Below, in pieces: positions 38,227 to 47,628 of a stretch of 64,000 nt of DNA; position 1 is the stretch's first letter, and the number at the start of each line of letters is the position of its first letter. The stretch comes from an uncultured Paracoccaceae bacterium. Lineage in GTDB: Bacteria > Pseudomonadota > Alphaproteobacteria > Rhodobacterales > Rhodobacteraceae. Below the pieces are notes generated by a model that worked only from the letters and a program-made list of their open reading frames with translations, did not search any database and was not told the origin of the DNA. The stretch spans positions 248,001 to 312,000 of the forward strand of contig CANMPD010000002.1 in the NCBI GenBank assembly GCA_947499635.1. Reading direction: 5' to 3'. A program made the position numbers and the translations under genes.

Positions 38227-39036
38227 TTATGACTCATCGGGCAATGCTGCAAGCCAATCTAAGCCATCAGCAACCCATTCTGCAGGAATTGAATGCCCAC
38301 CGTCATGCAAGCAAAGCTCGAGGACACGACCGCTCACGCTGTCGTCCCAACGTTTACATGTCAGGCGTTCATCCTCACTCTCCACTTCGCGCGACGTGTC
38401 CCGTGTCCCGTTCAGGTCAGCTAGAATATCAAGCCCTTCTGGAATTGGCATAGAATTGTGAACACCAATTTCATCAAAGGAAACCACCCGATCAGATAAT
38501 CCGTGAATGTGGCGCAAATTCACGGGCCCTGTTGGGCAACTCTCGGGGTTGGATGCCCAGAACCCACCGGCGATGGGAGCATAACCACGAAACAGATCCC
38601 CTGTAAAACACGCAACATTCCACACCATAGAAGCACCACGCGAGAAGCCAGACGCGAGGGTCTGGGTCTCATCGATTGGCCAACGGCGGCGTATGTCTGC
38701 CATCACGGCACGAATATATGCTGCCTCATCCCGCCCTCTTTCAGCGCGGCCCTCGCCTATTTGTCGCCAAAACCCTGTTTGAGCAAAGGGAGCCACAAAT
38801 AATGCGCCACGTTGCGTCACGGCGCGTACCATACCCTTGTTGCGAAATGAGCCTTCGGGTGATCCATTCCAACCATGAAAATAAACAACCAGACGTAAAG
38901 GTGTCTCTCCGTCCCAATCTTCCGGCTCTGCTGCTAAGTAGTACCCACCCTCGACGTCACATTGACTGTCTGGACCACAAGCGTTCGCCATGACTGGCAT
39001 AAAAAGAATGCCGATTAGAAAAGGAAAAATACGCAA
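38227..39036 (-). CDS. Secreted alpha/beta-hydrolase, PHB-depolymerase-type esterase
   Basis: 269 residues with a clear signal peptide (about 1-19, ending near MANA). The mature part resembles the LpqC/PHB-depolymerase esterase family: RLVVYFHGWNGSPEG for the oxyanion region, nucleophile Ser in ASGFSRGASMVW (GxSxG as GFSRG), and a catalytic His probably in the late DGGHSIPAEW. Cysteines (ACGPDSQCDVEGG; VACFTGD; SCPTGP; LTCKRW; ELCLHDGG) suggest disulfides and periplasmic or extracellular location. Substrate unknown. Confidence 0.8.
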   Translation of the reverse strand: MRIFPFLIGILFMPVMANACGPDSQCDVEGGYYLAAEPEDWDGETPLRLVVYFHGWNGSPEGSFRNKGMVRAVTQRGALFVAPFAQTGFWRQIGEGRAERGRDEAAYIRAVMADIRRRWPIDETQTLASGFSRGASMVWNVACFTGDLFRGYAPIAGGFWASNPESCPTGPVNLRHIHGLSDRVVSFDEIGVHNSMPIPEGLDILADLNGTRDTSREVESEDERLTCKRWDDSVSGRVLELCLHDGGHSIPAEWVADGLDWLAALPDES

Positions 39037-39214
39037 AACGCCGCCTCTGTATAGTTTGATTTCAGGCTTTTCATCGTCACTCTGATTTCAAAATAAAATC
39101 GTATGCGAGCGTCACCTAGAGTAGAATTTAAACTGTTCCGAGCAACAAAATAGATATGTGTCGAACTTGATCTATTTTATGCAAGACATAAAATACTTTG
39201 TACGCCTGACTTAA

Positions 39215-39246
39215 ATCTACCGCGCTTTGATCAAAGCGCGGTAGAT
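39215..39246. repeat. Perfect 32-nt palindrome
   Basis: Sixteen bases (39215-39230) followed without spacer by their exact reverse complement (39231-39246), centred on TGATCA. It lies 27 nt after the stop of the AhpD-like gene. It may form a cruciform or, in RNA, a hairpin ending that transcript; the flanking T-tract is weak. Confidence 0.6.
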
Positions 39247-39272
39247 CTTATTGATAGTCTATCAGGCCGGTA

Positions 39273-39842
39273 TCAAACTTCCAAAGGAGAGGTCGCACGT
39301 GTCCATGCCATTGGCTTAAACTGTTCATCCAGAGCAGTGTTCGACAGGTGGTTTGTATAATTCGAGATCGTCTTATGTGCGAGACCAAGAACCACATCCA
39401 GGATGGCACGCGGACCATACCCTGCGTCAAAGAATGCTTTTTGCTGCTCTTCGCTGACAAATCCACGCCCGCGAACAACCTGAACAGTCAATGTGCGTAG
39501 CGCTTCAAGCTTAGCAGAAGGAAGAGCCGTTTCATTGCGCAACGCTTCGGTGATCTCATCGGAAACGCCCATCATTTTCGCAATGCCTGTATGTGCTGGC
39601 ACACAATAATGGCAAGAATTCTCTACATTGATGGCCTGCCAAACAACTGTCAGTTCATCCGCATCAAACGCGGTCTCTGTGAACAATTTATTCAGTGTGA
39701 AATAGGCTTCTAAAGCTTGAGGGCTCTCTGCGAGAACCTTGGCAAGACCCGGGATGCTGCCAAATTTTTTCTCCGCTTGCTCCAAGAATGGCTTAGACGC
39801 CTCTGGTGCAGTTTCAAGATCATGTGAAGGGAAATTGCTCAT
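39273..39842 (-). CDS. Carboxymuconolactone decarboxylase/AhpD-like protein
   Basis: 189 residues of the AhpD/CMD superfamily, which includes alkylhydroperoxidase AhpD and uncharacterised peroxidase-like proteins. The redox motif CHYC is present in NVENSCHYCVPAHTGIAKM, with the conserved His close by (VPAHT). An N-terminal helical region (FLEQAEKKFGSIPGLAKVLAESP) matches the "YciW/AhpD-like" longer members. The ATG at 39842 has AAGGA 7 nt upstream. Divergent from the tetR gene, with twin operators between, so probably its target. Likely a stress or peroxide response protein; direct evidence is lacking. Confidence 0.86.
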   Translation of the reverse strand: MSNFPSHDLETAPEASKPFLEQAEKKFGSIPGLAKVLAESPQALEAYFTLNKLFTETAFDADELTVVWQAINVENSCHYCVPAHTGIAKMMGVSDEITEALRNETALPSAKLEALRTLTVQVVRGRGFVSEEQQKAFFDAGYGPRAILDVVLGLAHKTISNYTNHLSNTALDEQFKPMAWTRATSPLEV

Positions 39843-39885
39843 TGTGAGTCCTTTTTAGATTGCCTGCCCGTATCATTAAGCTTTA

Positions 39886-39901
39886 TTGAGTGATCGCTCA
39901 A
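39886..39901. promoter_or_regulatory. Putative TetR operator 1
   Basis: Near-perfect palindrome TTGAGTGATCGCTCAA, one central pair mismatched, in the divergent intergenic region. It closely resembles operators of many TetR regulators (TGAG-NGATCN-CTCA type). Confidence 0.65.
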
Positions 39902-39911
39902 ATATATATTA

Positions 39912-39927
39912 TTTAGCAATCGTTCAA
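39912..39927. promoter_or_regulatory. Putative TetR operator 2
   Basis: Imperfect copy (TTTAGCAATCGTTCAA) of operator 1, centred 26 bp away, close to 2.5 helical turns. Two such sites suggest simultaneous repression of both divergent promoters, 15-41 nt from the tetR start. Confidence 0.6.
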
Positions 39928-39941
39928 AGATTGGTGATCTC

Positions 39942-40529
39942 GTGCCACGCAAACCCCAATATGATAAAAATGAGCTCATAGACCGAGCGCGCGACTTGTT
40001 TTGGAAACAAGGATGGGCTGGTACATCACTCAAAGATCTAGAGAAAACCCTGCAGATGAAACCAGGGAGTTTTTACGCAGCCTTTGGATCAAAAGATGCC
40101 TTGTTTCAGTTGGCTTTGGACAAATATGCGCTCGATGGACGGTTGCGATTGCAAAAGCTCGCCCATCAGGTGGGTGCGATGCAGGCGTTGCAACGCTATC
40201 CGGTGATGATCGTTGAAAGATCAACCGCTCCCGCGAAAGCCTGCATGCTCAGTAAAACAATGATAGAACTCCAGTCGCGGAACCACCCTATGGCAACGCG
40301 CGCTAAAGATCACCTTCAAGATATGGAAGATTTCTTTAGCAAGCTATTCTCAGACGCCCAAGCGAACGGTGACCTATTGCCCGAAGTCGACCCCAAAGCC
40401 TTGAGCAGAAGATACCTTTCGGACATCTCAGGCCTACAAATTTCGACCGAACGCATCGGTCTCGATGCGAGGCCCATTGCACTTGAAATTGCCAACACCT
40501 TAAAAGCTTTACAACCAAGCAGCTCTTAA
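39942..40529 (+). CDS. TetR/AcrR-family transcriptional regulator
   Basis: 195 residues from a GTG at 39942. The N-terminal helix-turn-helix is clear (ELIDRARDLFWKQGWAGTSLKDLEKTL, then MKPGSFYAAFGSKDALFQLAL), matching the NemR/AcuR-like group. The C-terminal ligand domain holds a cysteine in KACMLSKTMIEL, a position where the NemR group senses electrophiles; whether this Cys does so is inference. It is divergent from the AhpD-like gene, with two palindromic operators between, implying autoregulation. Confidence 0.9.
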   Translation: MPRKPQYDKNELIDRARDLFWKQGWAGTSLKDLEKTLQMKPGSFYAAFGSKDALFQLALDKYALDGRLRLQKLAHQVGAMQALQRYPVMIVERSTAPAKACMLSKTMIELQSRNHPMATRAKDHLQDMEDFFSKLFSDAQANGDLLPEVDPKALSRRYLSDISGLQISTERIGLDARPIALEIANTLKALQPSSS

Positions 40530-40597
40530 TTCTTGCAAGATGGAACTGTACTGCGAACCCTCGTCTTCGAAATGCGACGCTGCGTTCAGCAACACAG

Positions 40598-41941
40598 CTA
40601 TTCGGTTGCAGCCTTTACAGCCGAGACAACAGTGTCCACAGTTTTCAACAACAACGCCGCATCCTCGCATTCGGCCATAACACGGATCAGTGGTTCAGTT
40701 CCTGATTTGCGAATTAACAAACGGCCCTGCCCTAGCAACGCTTTTTCAGCAGACGCAATTGCGTCTTGAACTTGTTCAGCTTCGAGAGGAACTTGTCCTT
40801 CTGAAAAGCGTACATTCTTTAACAGCTGTGGAACTGGTACAAATTGGCGCGCCAGCTCAGATGCTTTGCGTCCTGTCCGCACCATTTGGCCCAAGAAATG
40901 CAAACCGGCCATCAAGCCGTCCCCTGTGGTGGCAAAATCGCTCATGACAACGTGACCCGACTGCTCACCTCCTAGGTTAAAGCCTCCGGTGCGCATGCGT
41001 TCCACAACATAACGATCACCGACTGCCGTGCGTTCGAGGCCAATCCCCTTGCCCTCAAGAAATCGTTCCAACCCCAGATTAGACATGACAGTCGCCACCA
41101 AGGCATCCCCAGACAAACGCCCATCTTCAGACCATGTGGCCGCCAACAATGCCATCAATTGATCACCGTCAGCTATCTTCCCGGTTTCATCGATCATGAT
41201 CACCCGGTCGGCGTCACCATCGAGGCAGATGCCAACATGAGCCCCTTTTTCCAGCACCATTTGCGCTGCCAACTCAGGTTTAGTTGATCCACAATCCAAA
41301 TTGATATTCGTGCCATCCGGAGAGATCCCCATAGGGATTACTTCCGCCCCCAGTTCCCACAGGATTTCCGGTGCAACACGATGTGCGGCCCCATGCGCGC
41401 AATCAATAACGACCTTTAACCCGTCCAAGTGCAGATCCCGCGGCAAAGATGCTTTGACCCGTTCACCATAGCGAAACCGTGCGTCGTCCACGCGCTTGGC
41501 ACGTCCAATATTATGAGATTGTGCAGGTTCAACCCCAGCCTCGATCAAGGCTTCGATTTCCATCTCAGCCGTATCAGACAGTTTATATCCATCAGGACCA
41601 AAGAATTTAATACCATTGTCCTGCGCCGGATTGTGACTGGCTGAAATCATAACCCCCAAATCCGCGCGCATCGATCGCGTCATCAGACCAACCGCGGGTG
41701 TGGGGACTGGGCCCAGTAACAACACGTTCATGCCTGTTGATGTCAAACCTGCTGTGAGTGCGTTTTCAAACATATATCCTGACAAACGCGTGTCTTTTCC
41801 GATCACCACACGATGACCTGCAGACACATCCCTGCGAAAATATCGTCCAACGGCAGCTCCGATGCGCAATGCCATATCGGCTGTCATCGGGTAGACGTTA
41901 GCGGTTCCACGGACGCCATCGGTCCCAAATAATTTACGCAT
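40598..41941 (-). CDS. glmM: Phosphoglucosamine mutase
   Basis: Converts glucosamine 6-phosphate to glucosamine 1-phosphate for UDP-GlcNAc, feeding peptidoglycan and LPS. From the ATG at 41941 (GAGGA 8-9 nt upstream) it has 447 residues, starting [12 protein letters not shown]. Catalytic Ser102 lies in [17 protein letters not shown]; metal-binding [13 protein letters not shown] and sugar-binding GGEQSGHVV follow, with phosphate-binding [14 protein letters not shown] at the end. The longer reading from 42067 would add an untypical leader. It follows folP by 73 nt, in the folB-folP-glmM order common in this group. Confidence 0.97.
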   Translation of the reverse strand: MRKLFGTDGVRGTANVYPMTADMALRIGAAVGRYFRRDVSAGHRVVIGKDTRLSGYMFENALTAGLTSTGMNVLLLGPVPTPAVGLMTRSMRADLGVMISASHNPAQDNGIKFFGPDGYKLSDTAEMEIEALIEAGVEPAQSHNIGRAKRVDDARFRYGERVKASLPRDLHLDGLKVVIDCAHGAAHRVAPEILWELGAEVIPMGISPDGTNINLDCGSTKPELAAQMVLEKGAHVGICLDGDADRVIMIDETGKIADGDQLMALLAATWSEDGRLSGDALVATVMSNLGLERFLEGKGIGLERTAVGDRYVVERMRTGGFNLGGEQSGHVVMSDFATTGDGLMAGLHFLGQMVRTGRKASELARQFVPVPQLLKNVRFSEGQVPLEAEQVQDAIASAEKALLGQGRLLIRKSGTEPLIRVMAECEDAALLLKTVDTVVSAVKAATE

Positions 41942-42014
41942 TTCACTCGTCCTCAAGTCGTTTCCAGCACTTTTACCAGCGCCTGTCTCGTTTAGTTGCG
42001 CCTGATCACAACTG

Positions 42015-43010
42015 TTACAGCATTGCAGTCCAAAGGCGCAGAGCCTGCGCTGTTTCGGCGACGTCATGCACTCTTAGCATTTGTACGCCCTGCGAGAAAC
42101 CAACAAGCCCAACAGCAACCGACCCGGATACGCGACGGTCCGCTTGCGGTTCTTGCCCAATGTTACCAATGAAACGTTTTCGTGAGACTCCCAGCAAGAT
42201 AGGGCAGCCTATTCCATGAAACAGACTGAGATTGCGCAGCAATGTCAGATTATGCGCCTGTGTTTTACCAAATCCAATCCCGGGGTCGATCATGATTTGC
42301 TCACGTATGATCCCAGTATCTTCCAATTCATCGACACGGCGTGCAAGGAAGTCATACACATCTAACAAGACATTGTCATAATGAGGGTCGTCCTGCATCG
42401 TTTCTGGGTCACCTTGTGCATGCATGACACAAACCGGCACCCCAGCTTGCGCAGCCAAAGGCGCCAAAGCTGGATCAAACGTAAATCCCGACACATCATT
42501 GACCAAATCCCCCCCCGCATCCAAAGCTTCCAGTGCGACGGTTGCTTTGCGTGTGTCAATCGACACAGGGACAGAACTTATATCACGCAAGGCTGCAATA
42601 ACTGGGGCCGTACGAGCGATTTCCTCAAGCTCTTCGACGCTTTCTGCACCGGGGCGTGTAGATTCGCCGCCAATATCAATAATTGAGGCTCCATCCTTGA
42701 CCATTTGTTGTGCAGCAGCTGTTGCTGCTTCGACGCTATCATGTTGCCCACCGTCAGAAAAGCTATCAGGTGTAACGTTTAAGATCCCCATGATCTGTGG
42801 TCGGTTCATATCCAAACCAGCAATCGCCGCACGACGCGTGGTTAATCTATGTCGGACATTATCTGGCAGCAACCCTGCAGGGACGACACGAGGTGGCGCA
42901 TCTCGGTCCAGAATTTCAACTTCAGAAAACCATAAGACACCGCCTGCCAAATGCAATGCTCCCTCGGGGCGTGCATCTCCGTGACGAACCAGTGGGCGAT
43001 AGTAATTCAC
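42015..43010 (-). CDS. folP: Dihydropteroate synthase
   Basis: Joins p-aminobenzoate and hydroxymethyl-dihydropterin pyrophosphate in folate synthesis; the sulfonamide target. 331 residues, longer than the usual 270-280, because of an N-terminal extension of about 70 residues (beginning [21 protein letters not shown]). The core begins at [16 protein letters not shown] and has [47 protein letters not shown] and [12 protein letters not shown] start at 43010 overlaps the folB stop by 4 nt (GTGA), implying coupled translation. Such an N-terminal extension is common in Rhodobacteraceae FolP. Confidence 0.95.
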   Translation of the reverse strand: MNYYRPLVRHGDARPEGALHLAGGVLWFSEVEILDRDAPPRVVPAGLLPDNVRHRLTTRRAAIAGLDMNRPQIMGILNVTPDSFSDGGQHDSVEAATAAAQQMVKDGASIIDIGGESTRPGAESVEELEEIARTAPVIAALRDISSVPVSIDTRKATVALEALDAGGDLVNDVSGFTFDPALAPLAAQAGVPVCVMHAQGDPETMQDDPHYDNVLLDVYDFLARRVDELEDTGIIREQIMIDPGIGFGKTQAHNLTLLRNLSLFHGIGCPILLGVSRKRFIGNIGQEPQADRRVSGSVAVGLVGFSQGVQMLRVHDVAETAQALRLWTAML

Positions 43011-43939
43011 AGGGTTATTTGCTCCTCACCTACAACGTGCAGTTTGACGCCAAGGTCTTTACTTTGATCACTGACCAGATCCGCACCGACCACAACCATC
43101 TCTTGCGCTTCAAAAGAAGCAGCGAGCCAAGCTGCCAACGTCAGTGAATCTGCAGTCACATCTGTAGATCCATCCGCAGAATCTAACACCATTTTCGACG
43201 GTGCCCAAACGCAAATCTGTCCATTTTTCATGGCCCAATCCAGTTCAGTCCGGGTCGAGACCACGACACAACGTTCATCGCGCGCGGCCAAACACCAAGC
43301 ATTTTGTTCAATCGCCAATAAGTCGATACGACGTTGCGTCCACTTATGACCCGATTTAGGTGTATCAAGCGCATGTAAACCAACACATAAGATCAACGGC
43401 GAAGTTTGCCGCTGCATCTGATCAATCCATCCAGAAAGATGATCAGACTGGATCGCCGCATTCGATAAATACATTAAGCGTGGACGAAGATGCTCTTCGG
43501 TTGCCGCCGCTTGACGGATTTGATCCCGGGATCGCACAATTTCCACACCAAGCTTTCCTGGTCCACGATCCAATTTTTCGATCCGAACAAAAACGCGCAC
43601 CGCCTGCGGCTCATGTAGGATACGCTCAGCAATACGCTCTCCCAAAGTCTCAAGCAGGTTTAGTCTTTCGTCTGCTAGCTCAGCGGTAATGGCCTCTGTG
43701 ACGCGGTCATAGGACAAAATACGATCGACATCGTCATCTAAATCTGCAGGCAAGGGCGCGATTTCGACCACGACGTTAAAACAAACACGTTGCGTATTGC
43801 CGCGTTCCTGTTGAAACGCACCAATTTCAATTTCTACGATGTGGTCACGCACCGATAAACGATCAAGCGGTCCTGGAGTAGCCGTCGCAGTTGAGCGCTC
43901 GGACGGGTGCGCGAAAGCGAGATGAATGTCTGAACTCAT
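43007..43939 (-). CDS. folB: Dihydroneopterin aldolase fused to a kinase-like C-terminal domain
   Basis: Residues about 25-130 are FolB: VRDHIVEIEIGAFQQERGNTQRV, ILSYDRVTEAI, LNLLETLGERIAERIL and VFVRIEKLDRGPGKLGVEI, the aldolase that makes 6-hydroxymethyl-dihydropterin. From about residue 135 to 310 a second region follows that FolB normally lacks. Its DVTADSLTLAAWLA near the end resembles amino-acid-kinase-fold proteins of the MfnE type, but the ATP-binding start is not recognisable. Length 310 versus about 120 for FolB alone. It heads folB-folP-glmM; the folK gene of the next step is not in the window. Confidence 0.88.
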   Translation of the reverse strand: MSSDIHLAFAHPSERSTATATPGPLDRLSVRDHIVEIEIGAFQQERGNTQRVCFNVVVEIAPLPADLDDDVDRILSYDRVTEAITAELADERLNLLETLGERIAERILHEPQAVRVFVRIEKLDRGPGKLGVEIVRSRDQIRQAAATEEHLRPRLMYLSNAAIQSDHLSGWIDQMQRQTSPLILCVGLHALDTPKSGHKWTQRRIDLLAIEQNAWCLAARDERCVVVSTRTELDWAMKNGQICVWAPSKMVLDSADGSTDVTADSLTLAAWLAASFEAQEMVVVGADLVSDQSKDLGVKLHVVGEEQITL

Positions 43940-44068
43940 AATTGCGGGCCTTTAGCTGGCAGATACCATTGCGGGCCTTCATGATTATCTCAGCCTTGCT
44001 CAATCGAACAGCCCCAAAGCCGCCATACTATATGCGAAATGCGGCGTTAGATGGAATTGAAGAGGTCT

Positions 44069-44725
44069 TTAGTTACTTGACGCAGTACGATACCGGTCAT
44101 CACGGTAGAAAAGATGAACGCCAAAACGCGCTGTGCGTGCAAAACTACGCGCCCAACGCGGGTTAACTGCAGTGGTATGATAATACGTCGCCCCCTGCGT
44201 CAAATTCGTTGACGGACCATCCAAACTGAGACGTGCAACCTTTGAAACACGCTCATAGGCATTTTGTTCACGGATCACTTCTTTGTAGCCATCGCAAGTG
44301 TATGTAAACTGGCACTGGTAGGGACGGCCAGTCCCCTGATGGATGACACCACACACGGTATTTGGAAACTGAGTATTCTTCACGCGGTTCAAGATCACTT
44401 CCGCGACAGCAAATTGACCTTTGACCGTTTCACCACGAGCCTCAAAATACAAAGCCTGCGCAAGGCATTCAAATTCAGAGCCTCCGGTCGCCGCGGGCTG
44501 CGTATCAATCCATTTACGCGTAAATTCGATAGGCGGACTTCTATGTTCAACCGACTGAGATTTACCCGAACGCCCGCTTAGAAAACGTTCTAACCGCCCG
44601 GGAGCTGCCGCTTGAAGGGTGTTCTGTTCTTGTTTGAACAAACCTGCCAAACCGATCTCTGCTTGAGTGGCTGACCCTAAAGAAAATGCTGCAAAAACCG
44701 CAGCGAAACGCATAACAAAATTCAT
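44069..44725 (-). CDS. Cell wall hydrolase, SleB family
   Basis: 218 residues: signal peptide (about 1-22, FAAVFAAFSLGSATQAE), a variable middle and the SleB/Hydrolase_2 domain from about residue 85. The domain shows CLAQALYFEARGETVKGQFAVAEVILNRV, TVCGVIHQG, CQFTYTCDG and LTQGATYYHTTAVNPRWA. The Glu in YFEARGE is the expected catalytic residue for cleaving peptidoglycan glycan strands; Cys pairs suggest disulfides in the periplasm. In non-sporulating alphaproteobacteria this family takes part in cell-wall remodelling. A separate promoter is presumed upstream. Confidence 0.9.
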   Translation of the reverse strand: MNFVMRFAAVFAAFSLGSATQAEIGLAGLFKQEQNTLQAAAPGRLERFLSGRSGKSQSVEHRSPPIEFTRKWIDTQPAATGGSEFECLAQALYFEARGETVKGQFAVAEVILNRVKNTQFPNTVCGVIHQGTGRPYQCQFTYTCDGYKEVIREQNAYERVSKVARLSLDGPSTNLTQGATYYHTTAVNPRWARSFARTARFGVHLFYRDDRYRTASSN

Positions 44726-44892
44726 CTTGGCTACCCCAGTGTGGCTCGCTTGCTGATACGATCCCTATGCAAGCAGCTGCAGCCGATAGCGGATTTGTGA
44801 GATAAGGTCTACAGTTCCTTAACAGATGCTATGATGCAGATTTCCTAAGCCTCTCCTTAGCAAGGACATACTTTTGCCGCAAATACTTTGAA

Positions 44893-47484
44893 TCAAAACA
44901 TTTTCATATAAGTCAGCCCGATTTTTCCAGTGCGGTCTCCTATCGCTAATTGAGCGGCAGACAGCCGAGCTACTGGCACGCGAAACGGAGAACAAGACAC
45001 GTAATCAAACCCAACTTCACGACAAAAGGCGATTGATTCGGGGTTACCACCATGCTCGCCGCAGATTGATAAGGTAACATCCGGACGGGCACGGCGCCCG
45101 CCTTGAGCACCAATCTTCAGCAATTCACCAACGCCATCCACATCTAAACGGTGAAATGGATCTTCGGGAAAGACTTCTTGCTGCACATACGCTGGCATAA
45201 AACGACCAGCATCATCGCGCGACAGACCGTATGTCATCTGCGTCAAATCATTCGTACCAAAGCTTAGAAAACCTGCATGTTGGGCAATTTCATCTGCGCG
45301 CAACGCTGCACGCGGCGTTTCCACCATAACCCCAAGACGATATGTCAGTGGCTCCCCCGTCTGCGCACAGACCGCTGCCACCACTGCATCAATACGGGCC
45401 TTAATCAACTCGACCTCGCGTTTCGCAGAAACAAGTGGGATCATCACTTCGGGAACCACCGTGCCCCCGGCCTTGTTAACTTCGATCGCGGCCTCAAAAA
45501 TAGCACGGGCCTGCATGTCATAAATCTCGGGAACTGTGACCCCCAAACGGACCCCGCGCAGTCCTAACATAGGATTGTATTCGCCCATTTCTTCGACACG
45601 GCGCGTTACATCGGAAATCGGCAACCCTAACGCTTCGGCCAAAGCTCGTTGGCCAGATGTTGTTGTTGGTAGAAACTCATGCAAAGGCGGATCAAACAAA
45701 CGGATACAGACAGGTAAACCTGCCATAATCTCGAATAGAGACCGAAAATCGTCACGCTGCATCGGTAAAAGACGTGCCAGAACAGCTGCGCGACCTTCTG
45801 ATGTTTCCGCAAATATCATTTCTCGCATGACGGTCAGGCGAGAAGGATCAAAGAACATATGCTCTGTCCGGCACAAACCGATGCCTTCTGCGTTAAAACT
45901 GCGGGCTGTCTTGGCTTCTTCTGGGGTGTCGACATTGGCACGGATTTGTATGTCACGTGCATCATCTGCCCATGTCATCAAAGTCTGAAAGGCTTCGTCT
46001 TGTGCCGCTTCCATCATGGCTGGTTCGCCCAATAGGATCTCTCCGGTTGAACCATCTAGCGTCACAACGCTACCTGCCGCAATCTTGCGCCCGTTGGGGG
46101 CGATCAATACCTTGCGACGCATATCGAACCGCATATCGGTTGCCCCGACGATACAAGGCAGACCCAGGCCGCGGCCAATCACCGCCGCATGACTGGTCAT
46201 TCCGCCCTTCTCGGTTAGGACACCGACCGCCGCATGCATCCCACGCACATCTTCTGGCGCAGTTTCACGGCGCACAAGAATACATGCCTCCCCGCGCGCA
46301 GCGCGCGCTTGCGCCTCGGCAGACGTAAAGACCAGCTGCCCTGTCGCAGCCCCCGGGCTGGCTGCAATACCGCAACCCAACCGATCACGTGGCGCTTCTG
46401 GGTCCACTTGCCGATGCAATAATTCGTTTAACGAATGTGCATCAACACGCATCAAGGCCTCTTCAGGCGTAATAATACCGTCTTCAGCCAAACCAACAAC
46501 GATCCGCACCGCAGCACGTGCTGAGCGGGCGACACGTACACCGTCTAGGATATGCACCTGTCCACTATCGACGACAAACTCTACCTGCATCTCCTCGCGC
46601 AGGCGCCTTCGCATCATAATCGCATGCTTCAACACATCGTCATATGCCTCTGGCACGGCTTCCTGCAGAGAGTCACCCCGGCCATCGCGTTCCAAATACA
46701 TTGCCGAGACACTGCCTTCCAACGCATCTCGTCCTTGAGATTGACACAAATATCGACCTGTGATCTGCGCAGCCCCGGTTTGGGAGTTCACCAATTGCAG
46801 CACGCCAGAACCGCATTTACCTTGACCAAGGCCGGGGATCATTTCTTGTACGATCAACCCTAACCCTGCATCTTCAGGCGCCCCTTTAGCGGCGCGTAAA
46901 AGGCGCGCCGAGGTCCCCATCCACGCACGTGCCATCGATTGCAAAACCGCCATCAATTGCTCTCCACGGTCCTGAGGAAACGGCTCATCTGCCTCTGCGA
47001 CATATGCGCCAAGAACTTCAGCCAACCCATCCGGCCCCGCGTCTTCCACGTCTTCAAAAACATCTGGATCAAGACGAGCCACATGGATCGCATAGGCTTG
47101 TACAAACCGTAGATACAAGGCCGAGGTCGCTTTGAGCCCTAACGTTTCACTTAAGGCCTCAAGCCGCGCATCATTCATGCCAATATTTAAAACCGCACCA
47201 GGTCCGCCCCAGTCAGGATCCTCGGACGACGGGCGAACACACAAAAGCGCATCTTCGGGAAATTCAGCCAGTACAGCGCTCAAATCTAAAGCCCGTCCAG
47301 CTGCAATGCCAGCAACCGCCTCAAACGACAAAGCAACCGTGCGTGGAACCGGCAGGTCCAGCCTGACGAGACGCTGCAAACATTTTGCCCTGCCTCCATG
47401 AGACTTCACCGCAATCGGCGCAACGGGCGTAATTAGCGTAGCAAAGGGGGGGACTTCACCCTCAAAAAGCGTGTCATTCTGCAC
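44893..47484 (-). CDS. ppdK: PEP-utilising PPDK-like enzyme with a diverged ATP-grasp domain
   Basis: 863 residues from a GTG at 47484 (AAAGGA 8 nt upstream). The phosphohistidine domain (GGMTSHAAVIGRGLGLPCIVG) and the C-terminal PEP/pyruvate barrel are intact (GLCRTEHMFFD; SFGTNDLTQMTYGLSRDD; catalytic Cys in SICGEHGGNPESIAF), as in pyruvate phosphate dikinase. The N-terminal ATP-grasp domain is degenerate: the GGKGANLAEM-type loop is GGRAKCLQRL, the VRSGA motif is VRPSSED, and the late LQTR motif is LDGVR. It may therefore not work as a normal ATP-driven dikinase. It lies downstream of glyS on the same strand. Confidence 0.82.
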   Translation of the reverse strand: MQNDTLFEGEVPPFATLITPVAPIAVKSHGGRAKCLQRLVRLDLPVPRTVALSFEAVAGIAAGRALDLSAVLAEFPEDALLCVRPSSEDPDWGGPGAVLNIGMNDARLEALSETLGLKATSALYLRFVQAYAIHVARLDPDVFEDVEDAGPDGLAEVLGAYVAEADEPFPQDRGEQLMAVLQSMARAWMGTSARLLRAAKGAPEDAGLGLIVQEMIPGLGQGKCGSGVLQLVNSQTGAAQITGRYLCQSQGRDALEGSVSAMYLERDGRGDSLQEAVPEAYDDVLKHAIMMRRRLREEMQVEFVVDSGQVHILDGVRVARSARAAVRIVVGLAEDGIITPEEALMRVDAHSLNELLHRQVDPEAPRDRLGCGIAASPGAATGQLVFTSAEAQARAARGEACILVRRETAPEDVRGMHAAVGVLTEKGGMTSHAAVIGRGLGLPCIVGATDMRFDMRRKVLIAPNGRKIAAGSVVTLDGSTGEILLGEPAMMEAAQDEAFQTLMTWADDARDIQIRANVDTPEEAKTARSFNAEGIGLCRTEHMFFDPSRLTVMREMIFAETSEGRAAVLARLLPMQRDDFRSLFEIMAGLPVCIRLFDPPLHEFLPTTTSGQRALAEALGLPISDVTRRVEEMGEYNPMLGLRGVRLGVTVPEIYDMQARAIFEAAIEVNKAGGTVVPEVMIPLVSAKREVELIKARIDAVVAAVCAQTGEPLTYRLGVMVETPRAALRADEIAQHAGFLSFGTNDLTQMTYGLSRDDAGRFMPAYVQQEVFPEDPFHRLDVDGVGELLKIGAQGGRRARPDVTLSICGEHGGNPESIAFCREVGFDYVSCSPFRVPVARLSAAQLAIGDRTGKIGLTYMKMF

Positions 47485-47570
47485 CGCAGCATCCTTTCGT
47501 TTCGATTAACCATAAGGATGCAAGCACACGCCGCAAGAGGAGATGACGCATTTTGCCCTATGCCAGAAAA

Positions 47571-47603
47571 GAAAACCGGCTCAGGAAGATACCAAAGCCG
47601 GTT
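47571..47603 (-). terminator. Intrinsic terminator after glyS
   Basis: Eight-bp stem (AACCGGCT at 47574-47581 with AGCCGGTT at 47596-47603) around a 14-nt loop, then a pyrimidine-rich TTCTTTT on the minus strand, 26 nt after the glyS stop. It separates glyS from ppdK. Confidence 0.7.
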
Positions 47604-47628
47604 ACATGTCTCATACCTTTAGGCGATT

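Noticed and set aside
41942..42067. N-terminal extension of GlmM to 42067
   Set aside because: It overlaps folP and has no GlmM-like sequence; the ATG at 41941 has GAGGA.
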